Shown here: piece after piece, positions 35,401 through 43,705 of the stretch
Layout: every line of letters begins with the position of its first letter
How positions within the stretch are numbered: position 1 is the first letter of the stretch
DNA from: Bryobacterales bacterium
Lineage (GTDB): Bacteria > Acidobacteriota > Terriglobia > Bryobacterales > Bryobacteraceae
DNA length: 64,000 bases
Direction of reading: 5' to 3'
Assembly (NCBI GenBank): GCA_016713735.1
Contig: JADJOP010000034.1
Location: 186,001 to 250,000, forward strand
Made by a program: the position numbers and the translations under genes
The notes under the pieces: model-generated
Database searches by the model: none
Told to the model about the DNA's origin: nothing
Seen by the model: only the letters and a program-made list of their open reading frames with translations

Positions 35401-35840
35401 ACGGGGAAGCCGTCTTCGACGATGTGGAAGATGCCCTTGGTGGTGCGGCGGTCACTCTTGGGGTTGTGGAGGACGCCTTGGGCGATGCGGTAGGAGCTGA
35501 GCAGGGGCGAGGAGAAGTGGTCACCGAGGGCGGGCAGGGAGAGAACGCGGGCCATGCCGGGGCGGTCGAGGGTGAAGGTGTTGGCGGGGAGGCGCGGCGC
35601 GCCGTCGGGACAGAGGTCGCGCAGAGTGGCGTCGAGGAAGGCCTGGATGCGGGCGTCAGAGGGGCATAGCTTGCCGGCGAGGAGGATGTCCTTCTGGTGG
35701 AAGTTGCGCAGGAGCGGCCCGGCGAGTTCGAGGAACTTCGGGTCGGAGAGATGAGTGCAGGTGGGCAGCCCGAGAGCTGCCAGCTTCAAATTGATGTAGC
35801 GGTCGAGTTCGCCGCCCGGAGAAGGGCTCCCTGTATTCAT
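32412..35840 (-). CDS. Very large (1142 residue) protein, probable diphosphate-dependent phosphoenolpyruvate carboxykinase (EC 4.1.1.38)
   Basis: Cytosolic, no signal peptide or membrane helix. From memory the length and segments (GTLCHKPCTVSGGGKSEISK, then NVDPKYPNPSVKLVENCE and HRGFDKQAEADL) match the PPi-PEPCK family described in Entamoeba and Propionibacterium, about 1100-1200 residues and unlike ATP- or GTP-PEPCK. That enzyme interconverts oxaloacetate + PPi and PEP + phosphate + CO2. SGGGKS (Lys482) may be the P-loop equivalent. The start ATG at 35840 is preferred over the TTG at 35846: a TAAAAT -10 box lies 5 nt upstream and overlaps a palindrome. It is a single-gene unit, between the arabinose operon promoter and the divergent CRTAC1 gene. 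Assignment is by recall only and needs a profile search. Confidence 0.6.
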   Translation of the reverse strand: MNTGSPSPGGELDRYINLKLAALGLPTCTHLSDPKFLELAGPLLRNFHQKDILLAGKLCPSDARIQAFLDATLRDLCPDGAPRLPANTFTLDRPGMARVLSLPALGDHFSSPLLSSYRIAQGVLHNPKSDRRTTKGIFHIVEDGFPVPADKIAVPRRTLAIFLERAFQPPPDLMTLPYTSDQDDQAHTFVTLLLRPLVCPATGRDPEKRMEIRFFAPASLVSNLDFVEGIFGNGGDPYLPENDAALDAEHWTGHSGCVILAPHLVGITKKAAGLPHYDDATARQRREGMCWREEGELYNDGQAFKLACRDSRGVMVTLIADNYYGYCKKEVKTQISLAANLYGNCEEEHAGGAIAFPTYVLGQEFCAERSALLKHGSFEQALRLLGPLAEPRPEGYAVDRAHPEILYLPDSAEFHVPSGTIRWQHEGIARTLTLRPEETYVLPSGYRVRLEKQLLGTAWRLVGSVAHGTLCHKPCTVSGGGKSEISKSIANALLKGPVFVRDYQRDMDEVDRILQRDFSGIFREPEHESRAARPILSPARSLGSVIRLLTPSADYTDEYNAWLKSIPQTIRQIIFTVKRYYRPEWDGNWRQHFTVDRINGYLGHELKFGERKLVANYLRIGFDTNGAWRIYKLRPDFHPAEKVQVEDDITASVVVPREALRNVDPKYPNPSVKLVENCERLLFQRPDDAVHRGFDKQAEADLASPGTFISNFEPLTRQAAQALVDHVVEFDDYSEPMKLLLSNFVKAASPAYVVSSAHARLVDGKPSKNPRYLQTRPDLADPRDRYLAEVCARLDRGIPAPEPVHFPVNSVLAGRRGNPAEPAIGLPPLAVYGPIHYQEMPELFMDFVCSLTGKSPSTTGFGSEGALTKGPFNALWPVVDLNNALVSYILTGYAGFTTAAGHIGTQYRVDHDISMLVPEVWCRMQVSERDPSFLINGGYLEPVNDFEFEGRTVLGSRLGYRITPLFVERFLGRIFETPDAVLTEELLRPELQDRAAFASGIDAIVEAQQRVAKLYFEDGSVEAACPPLKALLHIMANGSFYGMTIHDAKLRAMFTREALLASDWYAERLRTKQQRDIALWSRHVHALENFRGGTVGAASSHIDVAQRLANARAQLARASSPAYLDELTGALGADPFQFQSPA

Positions 35841-35841
35841 G

Positions 35842-35861
35842 CCCAATTTTAGCGAATTGGG
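35842..35861 (-). promoter_or_regulatory. -10 box and palindrome before the giant PEPCK-like gene
   Basis: CCCAATT (35842-35848) and AATTGGG (35855-35861) are perfect 7-bp inverted arms around a 6-bp spacer. On the minus strand the -10 candidate TAAAAT occupies 35846-35851 inside the palindrome, 5 nt before the ATG at 35840. A repressor bound here would block the promoter. Confidence 0.5.
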
Positions 35862-35898
35862 CGTTCGAACTCGGCCGGGGGGCGGCGCGCAGCGGCGA

Positions 35899-35904
35899 TA
35901 GAAT
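35899..35904 (+). promoter_or_regulatory. -10 box, leaderless CRTAC1-type transcript
   Basis: TAGAAT at 35899-35904 lies 7 nt before the ATG at 35912. It also contains the ATG at 35903, so the later ATG is the better start. No ribosome-binding site is present. Confidence 0.45.
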
Positions 35905-35911
35905 GAACGCG

Positions 35912-37516
35912 ATGAAGGCTCGGGGTTGGCTTGCGCGCTGGCTGTGGCTGACGCCGTTGGTGGCTGCGGCGCCGGTGGCGTTTGAAGAGCTCCCCGCGCG
36001 TTCGGGCCTTGCCTTCGTACTGCGCAATGCGGCGACGGCGGAGAAGCATCAGATCGAGTCGATGACCGGGGGCGTGGCGGCGCTTGATTTCGACAACGAC
36101 GGTTGGATGGACCTGTTCTTTGCCAATGGAGCGCGGCAGCCGGATTTGCAGAAGAGCGCTCCGGAGTGGTGGAACCGGTTGTATCGCAACAAGCGCGATG
36201 GGACGTTTGAAGATGTCACGGAGCGGGCCGGTGTGCGGGGCGAAGGCTTTTCGATGGGCGCGGGGGCGGGCGATTACGACAACGACGGGCACACGGATTT
36301 GCTGGTGACTGGCGTGCGGCGGAACACGCTGTATCGCAATCGCGGGGACGGGACGTTTGAGGATGTGACGGCGCGGGCGGGGATTCGCGCCGAGCCGTGG
36401 ACTGTTGCCGCGGGATTCTTCGACTACGACAACGACGGGCATCTCGATCTCTTTTTGGCGAACTATGTGACGTGGGATCCGGCCAAGGAACCGTTCTGCG
36501 GCTATCCCAAAGGCGCGTATCGCACGTATTGCCATCCGAAGTTTTACACGGGGCTGCCCAACACGCTCTATCGCAATCGCGGTGATGGCAAGTTCGTGGA
36601 TGTTTCGCGCGAATCGGGCATTGCGGCGCACATTGGTAAGGGCATGGGCGTGGCGTTTGCGGATTACAACGGCGACGGGCGGATGGATGTGCTGGTGGCC
36701 AATGATACGGTGCCGAACTTTCTCTTTCGCAACGAGGGCGGTGGCAAGTTCAGCGAGGTGGGGCTGGTGGCGGGGGTTGCGTTCAATGACGATGGCCGGG
36801 CGTTGTCGTCGATGGGGGTAGACTTCCGCGACATTGATGGCGACGGTCAGCCGGACCTGTTCATCACGGCGCTGGCGAACGAGACGTTTCCGTTTTATCG
36901 CAACCTTGGAAAGGGGCTGTTTGCCGACGCCACCTATGCGACGCGCGTCGGGGCGGGCACGTTGCTCTACAGCGGTTGGGGCAATGGGATTTATGACTTC
37001 GACAACGACGGCCGGCGCGATCTGTTTGCCGCCAACGGCGATGTGAACGACAACACCGAGGTGTTCTCCAGCGGGCGGTCGAAGCAGCAGAATCTGCTGT
37101 TGCGGCAAATGGGCGAGGGGAAGTTTGAGGCGATCGCGGTGGGGACTGCGGCGCTGCATCGCGGGGCGGCGTTTGCGGATTTTGATAATGACGGGCGAGT
37201 GGATGTGGCGCTGTCGCGGATTGGGCAGGCGGCGGTTGTGATGCGCAACACGATGGGCGCGGGGGCGCACTGGCTGGGGCTGAGGCTGGTGGGCAAGAAG
37301 AGCAATCGCGATGCGATCGGGGCGCGCGTGAAGGTGGACGGCCAGTGGAACCACGCGACGCGGAGTGTGGGCTACGCTTCGTCGAGCGATGCGCGCGTGC
37401 ATTTTGGATTGGGCGCGAAGGCGGCGGCGGAGGTGGAGGTTCACTGGCCCAGCGGCGCGGTGCAGAAGCTGGGGCGGGTGGAGGCGGACCGGTATCTGAC
37501 CCTGGAGGAACCATGA
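35912..37516 (+). CDS. CRTAC1-type FG-GAP/VCBS repeat protein with ASPIC/UnbV domain
   Basis: 534 residues. A signal peptide (LWLTPLVAAAPVA) is followed by repeated FG-GAP calcium loops of the form DFDNDGWMDLF, DYDNDGHTDLL, DYDNDGHLDLF, DYNGDGRMDVL, DIDGDGQPDLF and DFDNDGRRDLF, which build an integrin-like beta-propeller, and then a C-terminal ASPIC/UnbV segment (SVGYASSSDARVHFGLG...VEVHWPSGAVQKL). Such proteins are exported or surface-located and probably mediate binding. The downstream homologue overlaps by 4 bp, so they form one unit. The biological ligand is unknown. Confidence 0.88.
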   Translation: MKARGWLARWLWLTPLVAAAPVAFEELPARSGLAFVLRNAATAEKHQIESMTGGVAALDFDNDGWMDLFFANGARQPDLQKSAPEWWNRLYRNKRDGTFEDVTERAGVRGEGFSMGAGAGDYDNDGHTDLLVTGVRRNTLYRNRGDGTFEDVTARAGIRAEPWTVAAGFFDYDNDGHLDLFLANYVTWDPAKEPFCGYPKGAYRTYCHPKFYTGLPNTLYRNRGDGKFVDVSRESGIAAHIGKGMGVAFADYNGDGRMDVLVANDTVPNFLFRNEGGGKFSEVGLVAGVAFNDDGRALSSMGVDFRDIDGDGQPDLFITALANETFPFYRNLGKGLFADATYATRVGAGTLLYSGWGNGIYDFDNDGRRDLFAANGDVNDNTEVFSSGRSKQQNLLLRQMGEGKFEAIAVGTAALHRGAAFADFDNDGRVDVALSRIGQAAVVMRNTMGAGAHWLGLRLVGKKSNRDAIGARVKVDGQWNHATRSVGYASSSDARVHFGLGAKAAAEVEVHWPSGAVQKLGRVEADRYLTLEEP

Positions 37517-39918
37517 GGCGATGGGTGTGCGTGCTGGCCGCCATGGCGGCGCTTGCGGTGTGGGGGCAGCCGCCGCAGCCGGAGGCGACACGCAAGGCTC
37601 GGCTGTTGCTGCGCGAAGGCAAGACGGTGGAGGCGCGGCGGGAGTTGATCCGGCTGCAGGGGCAGTCGCCTAAGGATGTGGAGATTGCGTTTCAGATCGC
37701 TCGCTCCTATTTGATGGAGTTCTACCAGGGCGCGGATTTCGAGAAGCGCCGCATTGCGCTTGGCCTGGCGATGGAGGCGCTGTCGCAGACGCTGAAGCTG
37801 AACGCGGACCATATTCCGGCGATGCGGGCGAAGGCGGTGATCCACGCGCGGGCGGAGTTGCTCTTCTACAATCCGAACGAAGCGTTCCGGCTGGCCAAGC
37901 GGGTGGCCGAGTTGGAGCCGCATGCGCATGAGTACATGCTGGGGCTGACGGACTGGCTGTCGGGCGAGGTGCGCTTCACGCATGAGGGAGGCCATCGCGT
38001 TCCGCATGATCCGCTGCTGGGGCTGGACCGTTCGCTGGAGCTGCTGGAGAGCATGATCGACAACACGATGCCCTACAGCCCGGAAGAGACGGCCGGGATG
38101 TTTCAACTGGGCAAGACACATTCACGGCGGGGGAACTTCGCCGAGGCGATCACCTATTTCCGGCAGGCGCTGGGACGGACGCAGAATCCCGAGCAGAAAC
38201 GCGAGGCGCTGCGCGAGATGGGCACGAGCTATTACCGCAGCGGTGATTACCTGGAGGCGGCGCGGCAGTATTATGAAGCGCTGCAATGGGGCGGCACGGC
38301 AGTGGACCAGTGGCTGCTGAAAGTGTCGCTCGATCAGATTCCCGAGGGAGGGCGACCGCCGCTGCCGAAGAATGTTCTGTTTCCGGCGGCGGTGTTCGAA
38401 CGCGACTCCAGTGTGCAGCTTGAGTTTCGCGAAGAGGCCAAGGCGCTGGGCATTGACCGCTTCGATGGCAATGGCACCTCGGCCTGGGGGGACATTGACG
38501 GCGACGGCGATCTGGACCTGATGGAAGCCGGGAGCGGTGCGTTCATGATGGTGTTCCGTAATGAGGGGGGCAAGTTCCGCGATGCGACGGCCGAGGTGGG
38601 GCTTGCGGGCGTGCCGTCGGGGTACAGCCTGAATCTGGTGGACTACGACAACGACGGCAAGCTCGACCTGTATGTGTCGTTAAACGGCTGGAGCGGGCCG
38701 TATCCGAACCGGCTGTTTCGCAACACGGGCGGGCGGTTTGAGGATGTGTCGGTGAAGAGCGGGGCGAACGATCCGGGCAATGGGTTTGTCTCGGTGTGGG
38801 GCGACTTGGACAACGACGGCTGGCTGGACTTGGCGATCGCTAATGGCGTGTTGAAGGATGGCAGCACGCCGCAGATCTACCGCAACAACCGCGACGGTTC
38901 GTTCACGAACATGACGCGGGCGGCGGGGATTGTGGAGCCACCGGCGTATGGGGCGATTGGCGCGGCGCTGGGCGACTACGACAAGGATGGCGACCTCGAC
39001 CTGTTGATCAATGGCCTGGGGGATGCGCCGAACCGGTTGTATCGCAACGAGGGAAAGTGGAGGTTCACCGAGGTGGCGGCGAAGGCGGGGTTGGCGCAGC
39101 CGCCGCACAACGGGTTTGTCTGCTTTTTTGTCGACTACAACAACGATGGGTTCCCGGATGTGCTGACGACGAGCCTGGCGCCGTGGGAGAACGTGGTGGA
39201 GGGGATGCGGGCGGGGTATGCGCCGGCGGGGCCGCGCGCGGTGCACCCGGATGCGAACCGGCTGTTTCGGAACAATCGCAATGGGAGCTTCACCGATGTG
39301 ACGTTTGAGGCGAAGCTCTACCATCCGATGGGCACGATGGGGGCCGGGGTGGCCGATTTAGATAACGATGGCTTCGTGGATTTCTATTTCGGAACCGGAG
39401 ATCCGCAATTGACGCGTTTGGAGGCGAACCGTTTTTTCCGCAACAATGGCGACGGCACGTTCACAGATTGGACGACGGCGGTAGGTTTTGCACGGCCGGG
39501 CAACAAGGGCCACGGCGTCACGTTTGCCGATCTGGACAACGACGGCGACCTGGATGTGTATGCGCAGTTGGGCGGGCATTATCCGGGCGACGCGGCGCGC
39601 AATGCGTTTTATCGCAACCTGCGCGGGAATCGCAACCGCTGGGTTGCCTTTGAACTGCGAGGGACGCAGAGCAACCGGTTTGGCGTGGGGGCGCAGGTAA
39701 CGGTGAAGGCGGGCGGGAAGGTGTTCTATCGCGAGGTGAAGGGGAGCGAGGCATTTGGCTCGACCGATCCGTACCGAGTGCATATTGGGCTCGGCTCGGC
39801 GGCGCGCATTGAGAGTGTGGAGATCCGCTGGCCGAGCGGCATACTGCAGGAGTTGGGCGCGGTGGAAGAGGGCCGCGCGCACCCGGTGGTGGAGAAACAA
39901 GAAGGGCGGCAGCCGTAG
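37513..39918 (+). CDS. TPR plus CRTAC1-type FG-GAP / ASPIC-UnbV protein
   Basis: 801 residues from the ATG at 37513, which overlaps the previous stop (ATGA) and has GGAGGA upstream. After a signal peptide (RRWVCVLAAMAALAVWG) come TPR-like helices at residues about 25-280 (KARLLLREGKTVEARRELIR, then MFQLGKTHSRRGNFAEAITY), then at least six FG-GAP loops (DIDGDGDLDLM, DYDNDGKLDLY, DLDNDGWLDLA, DYDKDGDLDLL, DYNNDGFPDVL and DLDNDGFVDFY) and an ASPIC/UnbV end (EIRWPSGILQELG). The addition of TPRs to a CRTAC1 propeller is a common acidobacterial/planctomycete theme. It is convergent with the TonB receptor, sharing a hairpin at its stop. Confidence 0.88.
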   Translation: MRRWVCVLAAMAALAVWGQPPQPEATRKARLLLREGKTVEARRELIRLQGQSPKDVEIAFQIARSYLMEFYQGADFEKRRIALGLAMEALSQTLKLNADHIPAMRAKAVIHARAELLFYNPNEAFRLAKRVAELEPHAHEYMLGLTDWLSGEVRFTHEGGHRVPHDPLLGLDRSLELLESMIDNTMPYSPEETAGMFQLGKTHSRRGNFAEAITYFRQALGRTQNPEQKREALREMGTSYYRSGDYLEAARQYYEALQWGGTAVDQWLLKVSLDQIPEGGRPPLPKNVLFPAAVFERDSSVQLEFREEAKALGIDRFDGNGTSAWGDIDGDGDLDLMEAGSGAFMMVFRNEGGKFRDATAEVGLAGVPSGYSLNLVDYDNDGKLDLYVSLNGWSGPYPNRLFRNTGGRFEDVSVKSGANDPGNGFVSVWGDLDNDGWLDLAIANGVLKDGSTPQIYRNNRDGSFTNMTRAAGIVEPPAYGAIGAALGDYDKDGDLDLLINGLGDAPNRLYRNEGKWRFTEVAAKAGLAQPPHNGFVCFFVDYNNDGFPDVLTTSLAPWENVVEGMRAGYAPAGPRAVHPDANRLFRNNRNGSFTDVTFEAKLYHPMGTMGAGVADLDNDGFVDFYFGTGDPQLTRLEANRFFRNNGDGTFTDWTTAVGFARPGNKGHGVTFADLDNDGDLDVYAQLGGHYPGDAARNAFYRNLRGNRNRWVAFELRGTQSNRFGVGAQVTVKAGGKVFYREVKGSEAFGSTDPYRVHIGLGSAARIESVEIRWPSGILQELGAVEEGRAHPVVEKQEGRQP

Positions 39919-39930
39919 CCGCCGCCCTTC
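39901..39930. terminator. Hairpin between convergent CRTAC1-type and TonB receptor genes
   Basis: GAAGGGCGGC (39901-39910) pairs perfectly with GCCGCCCTTC (39921-39930) across a 10-nt loop. It overlaps the stop codon at 39916-39918 and is followed on the plus strand by a T-rich stretch (39948-39954). A related hairpin lies at 43656-43683 behind the second receptor copy. Confidence 0.6.
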
Positions 39931-39951
39931 CGGTTTGAAGCTAGCCTCTTT

Positions 39952-42900
39952 TTACCAGAAGGCTTTGATACCCAACTGAACCTGGCGCGGATACCCGTTT
40001 TGGGTACTGCCCTGGTTGGGGAACTGGGTGCCGAAATTCGGGTTGTTGGGATCGGTGATGAACCCGTCGTTGCGCCCGAAGAAGTAGTAGTTGGTTAGGT
40101 TGAAGGCCTCGGCGCGGAACTGGACCTTCAGCCGCTCGGTGATGTTGGTCATCTTGCTGATGGAAGCGTCCATGTTGAAGAGCCGCTGTTTGCGGATCTG
40201 GCCCGAGCGCGAGGGCAGGTAGCGGTCCGGCGAGTAGTCGGCCACCATCAGCCAGGCGTAGTTGGCGGGGTCGGTGCCGCAGCCGCGCGAAACGCTAAAG
40301 GCCTGCGGAACGACGCGCCCGTCGTTGAACTGGCGGAGCACGCAGGGGTTCCAGCCGCGCACCTGGTGGGCCTTCCAGTCGGGTGTGCCGGTGAAGTCGC
40401 CGCCCACGGTGCGCGGGTCCTTCAACTGGATCACGTTGCCGTTGAGGTTATTGGGCTCGCCGGAGGAGAACTGGGTGTAGGTGGAGAACTGCCAGCCGCT
40501 GATGAGCTTGTTGAGGAAGCCGCCGGCGTTGCCCGCGAGGGCCTGGCCACGCCCAAAGGGCAGTTCGTAGACGGTGTTGAACTTGATGTAGTGGGGCCGG
40601 TCGTTATAGTACAGGCCCTGCTGTTTGATGTTGTTGGTGGCGTCGGTGTAGCCCCAGCGCTCCACCATCTTGCTGAGCGTGTAGTTGCCGAGCAAAGTCA
40701 GGCTGCGCCCGATGCGGACGTTGTAGTTGATCTGCATCGAGTTGTACCAGATGTTGGATTCGCCCCGGCCCTGTTCGAGCAGATTGCCCGTGAATTGCGG
40801 GAAGGGGCGGCTGATCTGGAACCGGGAGACGTTGGCGGCCGTGAAGAGGCCGGTGCCGCGGAAGGGTTCGAGGCCGCGGAAGGGGTTGGGCACCTGGGCG
40901 TTGCAGTAGTTGGGTGTGCCACCCTCCAGCAAGTTGCACTGCTTGCGGATGTCCGGCGGCAGGATATTCAAGTTGCGCTCGTCGTTGGCGCCGATGGTGC
41001 GGCTGCCGACGTAAGCGAACGAGAGCGTGCTGGTCTGCGTGATCTGTCGTTGGAATTCCAACGAAAACTGGTGCACGTAGGGGGTTCGCATTTCCGGATT
41101 GAAGTGGGTGAAGTTTTGGCCGGCGAAGGTGTTGTAGCCGAGCGAGGAACCCACGGGGCGATTGATGCCGTTGGGGTAGGGATTGCCGAGGAGGTTGTTG
41201 CTGGCCAGTGTGCGGCCCGAATCCAGGCTGTTGACCAGCGGCGTTGAAGTCGAGAAGCCGATGGTCTGCAGGAAGTTGTTATTGGGGTTCATGAAGTACA
41301 AGCCGTAGCCGCCGCGAACCACGAGTTTGTCGTTGATGGAGTAGGCCGCGCCGATGCGGGGCTGCCAGTTGTTCATGTCCTTGACGCCGGTGATGCGCGG
41401 GTTGCCGTTGACGCCGGCGAATTCGAGACCGCCGCGGAGGTTGCGGAGGTTCGGATACTGGGCGAGCATGGCAGCCGGGATCAGGCTGGCGATGGGGCTG
41501 GTGGCGTTCTGGTTGAAGCCGCGGTTGATGCGGTTGTACTTTTCGTCGGCGGCCAGGTTGTAGTCCCAACGCAGGCCCATGTTGATCGTCAGCTTGCGCG
41601 TCACCTTCCAGTCGTCCTGGAAGTAGGGGGCGAAGTACCACTGGCGGAAGAACGGGAACAGCGGGTAGTTCTGCGAGCCGCTGACACCGCCGATCAGGAA
41701 GGAAGCGTAGCCATCTCCGGCGGTCGGCTCGCCCTGGTTCCAGAGCCGCTGCGTCCACTGCGTCTGGCCGGTGAAGGAGCAAGATATTGCCGGTGTTCTG
41801 CTGGATGAAGTGGATGCGGCGCCAGTCGATGCCGAACTTCATGTTGTGTGAACCGACGATCTTGGTCATGCTCGCCATGAGGTTGTAGTTGTTGGTGATG
41901 TTGATGCTCTGGCCGCGGCCCAGGGAGCTATACCCGTTGATGTCCCAGCGGCCGAAGTAGACAGGGCTTGGAAGTTGGCTCAACAAGCTATTGGGCAGGC
42001 CGAGCTTGGTCATGTCGAAGTTCTCGTTGGCGCGGCCGAAGCCCTTCTCGATGAACCGGTTGCTGGAAGCTCTGACGTTGAACAGCGTGGTCGGCGTGAT
42101 GGTCCACACCCAGTCAGCAACGTAGGCGTCGTTGATGCGCTGGAAGGGCTGCTGGCCGTCGGTGCCGGGCAGGTTGTCCAGGCCGTTCACCGAGCGGTCC
42201 TCGGTGCGGTCGTTGGAGGCATGGCGGAAATAGGCGCGGTGCTTTTCGCCGATGTTGAAGTCGAACTTCAGGATCAGGTTGTAGAAGTTGTCCACCGCCG
42301 GGTATTCGGGGTTGAGCAGGTTCTGCACCGAGTAGCGCTGGCCGGCGGTGACCGCGTTGGGGGTGGGCATGAAGCCGGTGACCGCCTTGGCCACGGGGTG
42401 AATCATGCTGGCCGGAATCTGGTTGTTCGGGAATGGCGAACGAACCGGGTCGCCGTTGACGAGCTGGGCCGAGTAGGGGTTGTAGATGGTGACCGGCTGG
42501 CCGTTGGCGGCGGTGAGTTTGCTGAAGTCGCCGTTGCGCATTTCGGCGGCCGGGTAGGAGTTGCGGAGGAATTGCGGCCAGAGCTCGTAGTAATTTTCAA
42601 AGCTGCCGAGGAAGAAGCCGCGGACTTTGCTTTCGCGGGTGAGCAGCTTGGGGATGAGCAGTGGCCCTTCGAGTTGGAAGCCGTACTGATCGAGGCGGTG
42701 GCCGGGACGGGCGGCGCCGACGGAGTTGTTCTGGAAGGTGTTGGCGTCGAGGAACTTGCGGCGCAGAAATTCCCAGCCAGTGGCATGGAAGTCGTTGGTG
42801 CCGCTCTTGAGCACGACGTTGAAGACGCCGCCGCCGGTTTTGCCATACTGCGCGTCGTAGGAGTTCTGCTGAATGGAGAATTCCTGCACGGCGTCGACGA

Positions 42901-43537
42901 TGGGCACGTAGGCGATGTTGTTATTACCGCCCTGGCCGTTGTTGGGAGCGCCGTCCATGAGGAACTCGTTGTTGGACTCACGGCCGCCGTTGACGGACCA
43001 TTGGGCGATGGCGCCGTTGTCAAAGGGCCGCTGCCAGATGGCCGCGCCGCGGAAGGTGACGCCGGACATCATGGCGCCGAGCATGAACGGGTTGCGCGAG
43101 TTCAGCGGCAGCTCCGACACCTGCTTGGTGCTGATGACGGCGATGCGGCTGGCCGTCTGCGTTTCCAGCAGGGCGGCTTCGGCGGTGACGTTCACTGACT
43201 CGGTGAGCGCGCCGACCTCGAGATTGACGTCGATACCGGCGCTCTGGCCGACGGTGAGGGTGATGTTCTCGCGGTTGAAGGTCTTGAAGCCGTTGGCCGT
43301 AACGGTTAGCTTGTAACCGCCGGGACGGAGGAACGGAATGGTGTAGACACCGGAGGCGTCCGATGTGGCATTGGACGTCTCAGTGGTGGCAACACTGACA
43401 GCTTGGATTTTCGCATTCGGGACAGCCGAACCACTGGCGTCCAAAACACGACCGGAAATGGTTGCGCGGAACTCCTGTGACCACAGAGCACCGGTTGAGG
43501 CAATGCAGAGGGCTAAACCGTACGACAGGGACTTCAT
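39952..43537 (-). pseudogene. Oar-like TonB-dependent receptor, copy 1, with one-base frameshift
   Basis: Tandem copy of the receptor at 43706-47296. The 5' part encodes a signal peptide (KSLSYGLALCIASTGALWS), a carboxypeptidase-regulatory (CNA-B-like) domain, the plug and part of the barrel up to TGNILL. There the frame changes: copy 2 reads NILLFTGQTQ while copy 1 reads NILLLHRPDA because of one extra base at about 41779-41781. The rest of the barrel (from about residue 590 to the end, QLGIKAFW) is intact in the other frame. If real, the protein stops early and cannot form a barrel. When intact it would import large polymers or peptides across the outer membrane. The ATG at 43537 is preferred over the GTG at 43543. 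Confidence 0.9.
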
Positions 43538-43655
43538 ACCCACCCCAAAAGTCTGAATTCACCGTGCCACCGAGCACGATGTGGGATGGATCATATCACA
43601 TGAACAAACGTCAATGAAAGCGAATTCATGAACGGTTGGTGATGTGAAATACGGA

Positions 43656-43683
43656 AAGGGCGGCAGCCGTAGCTGCCGCCCTT
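43656..43683 (-). terminator. Strong hairpin downstream of receptor copy 2
   Basis: AAGGGCGGCAGC (43656-43667) and GCTGCCGCCCTT (43672-43683) form a perfect 12-bp stem with the loop CGTA. It is 22 bp beyond the copy 2 stop and upstream of the copy 1 promoter. No long U-tract follows on the minus strand, so it may be Rho-assisted or protect the mRNA end. The rest of the 43538-43705 gap holds the copy 1 promoter region with a TATGAT -10 candidate. Confidence 0.6.
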
Positions 43684-43705
43684 CCTGTTTGAAGCTAGCT
43701 TCTGT

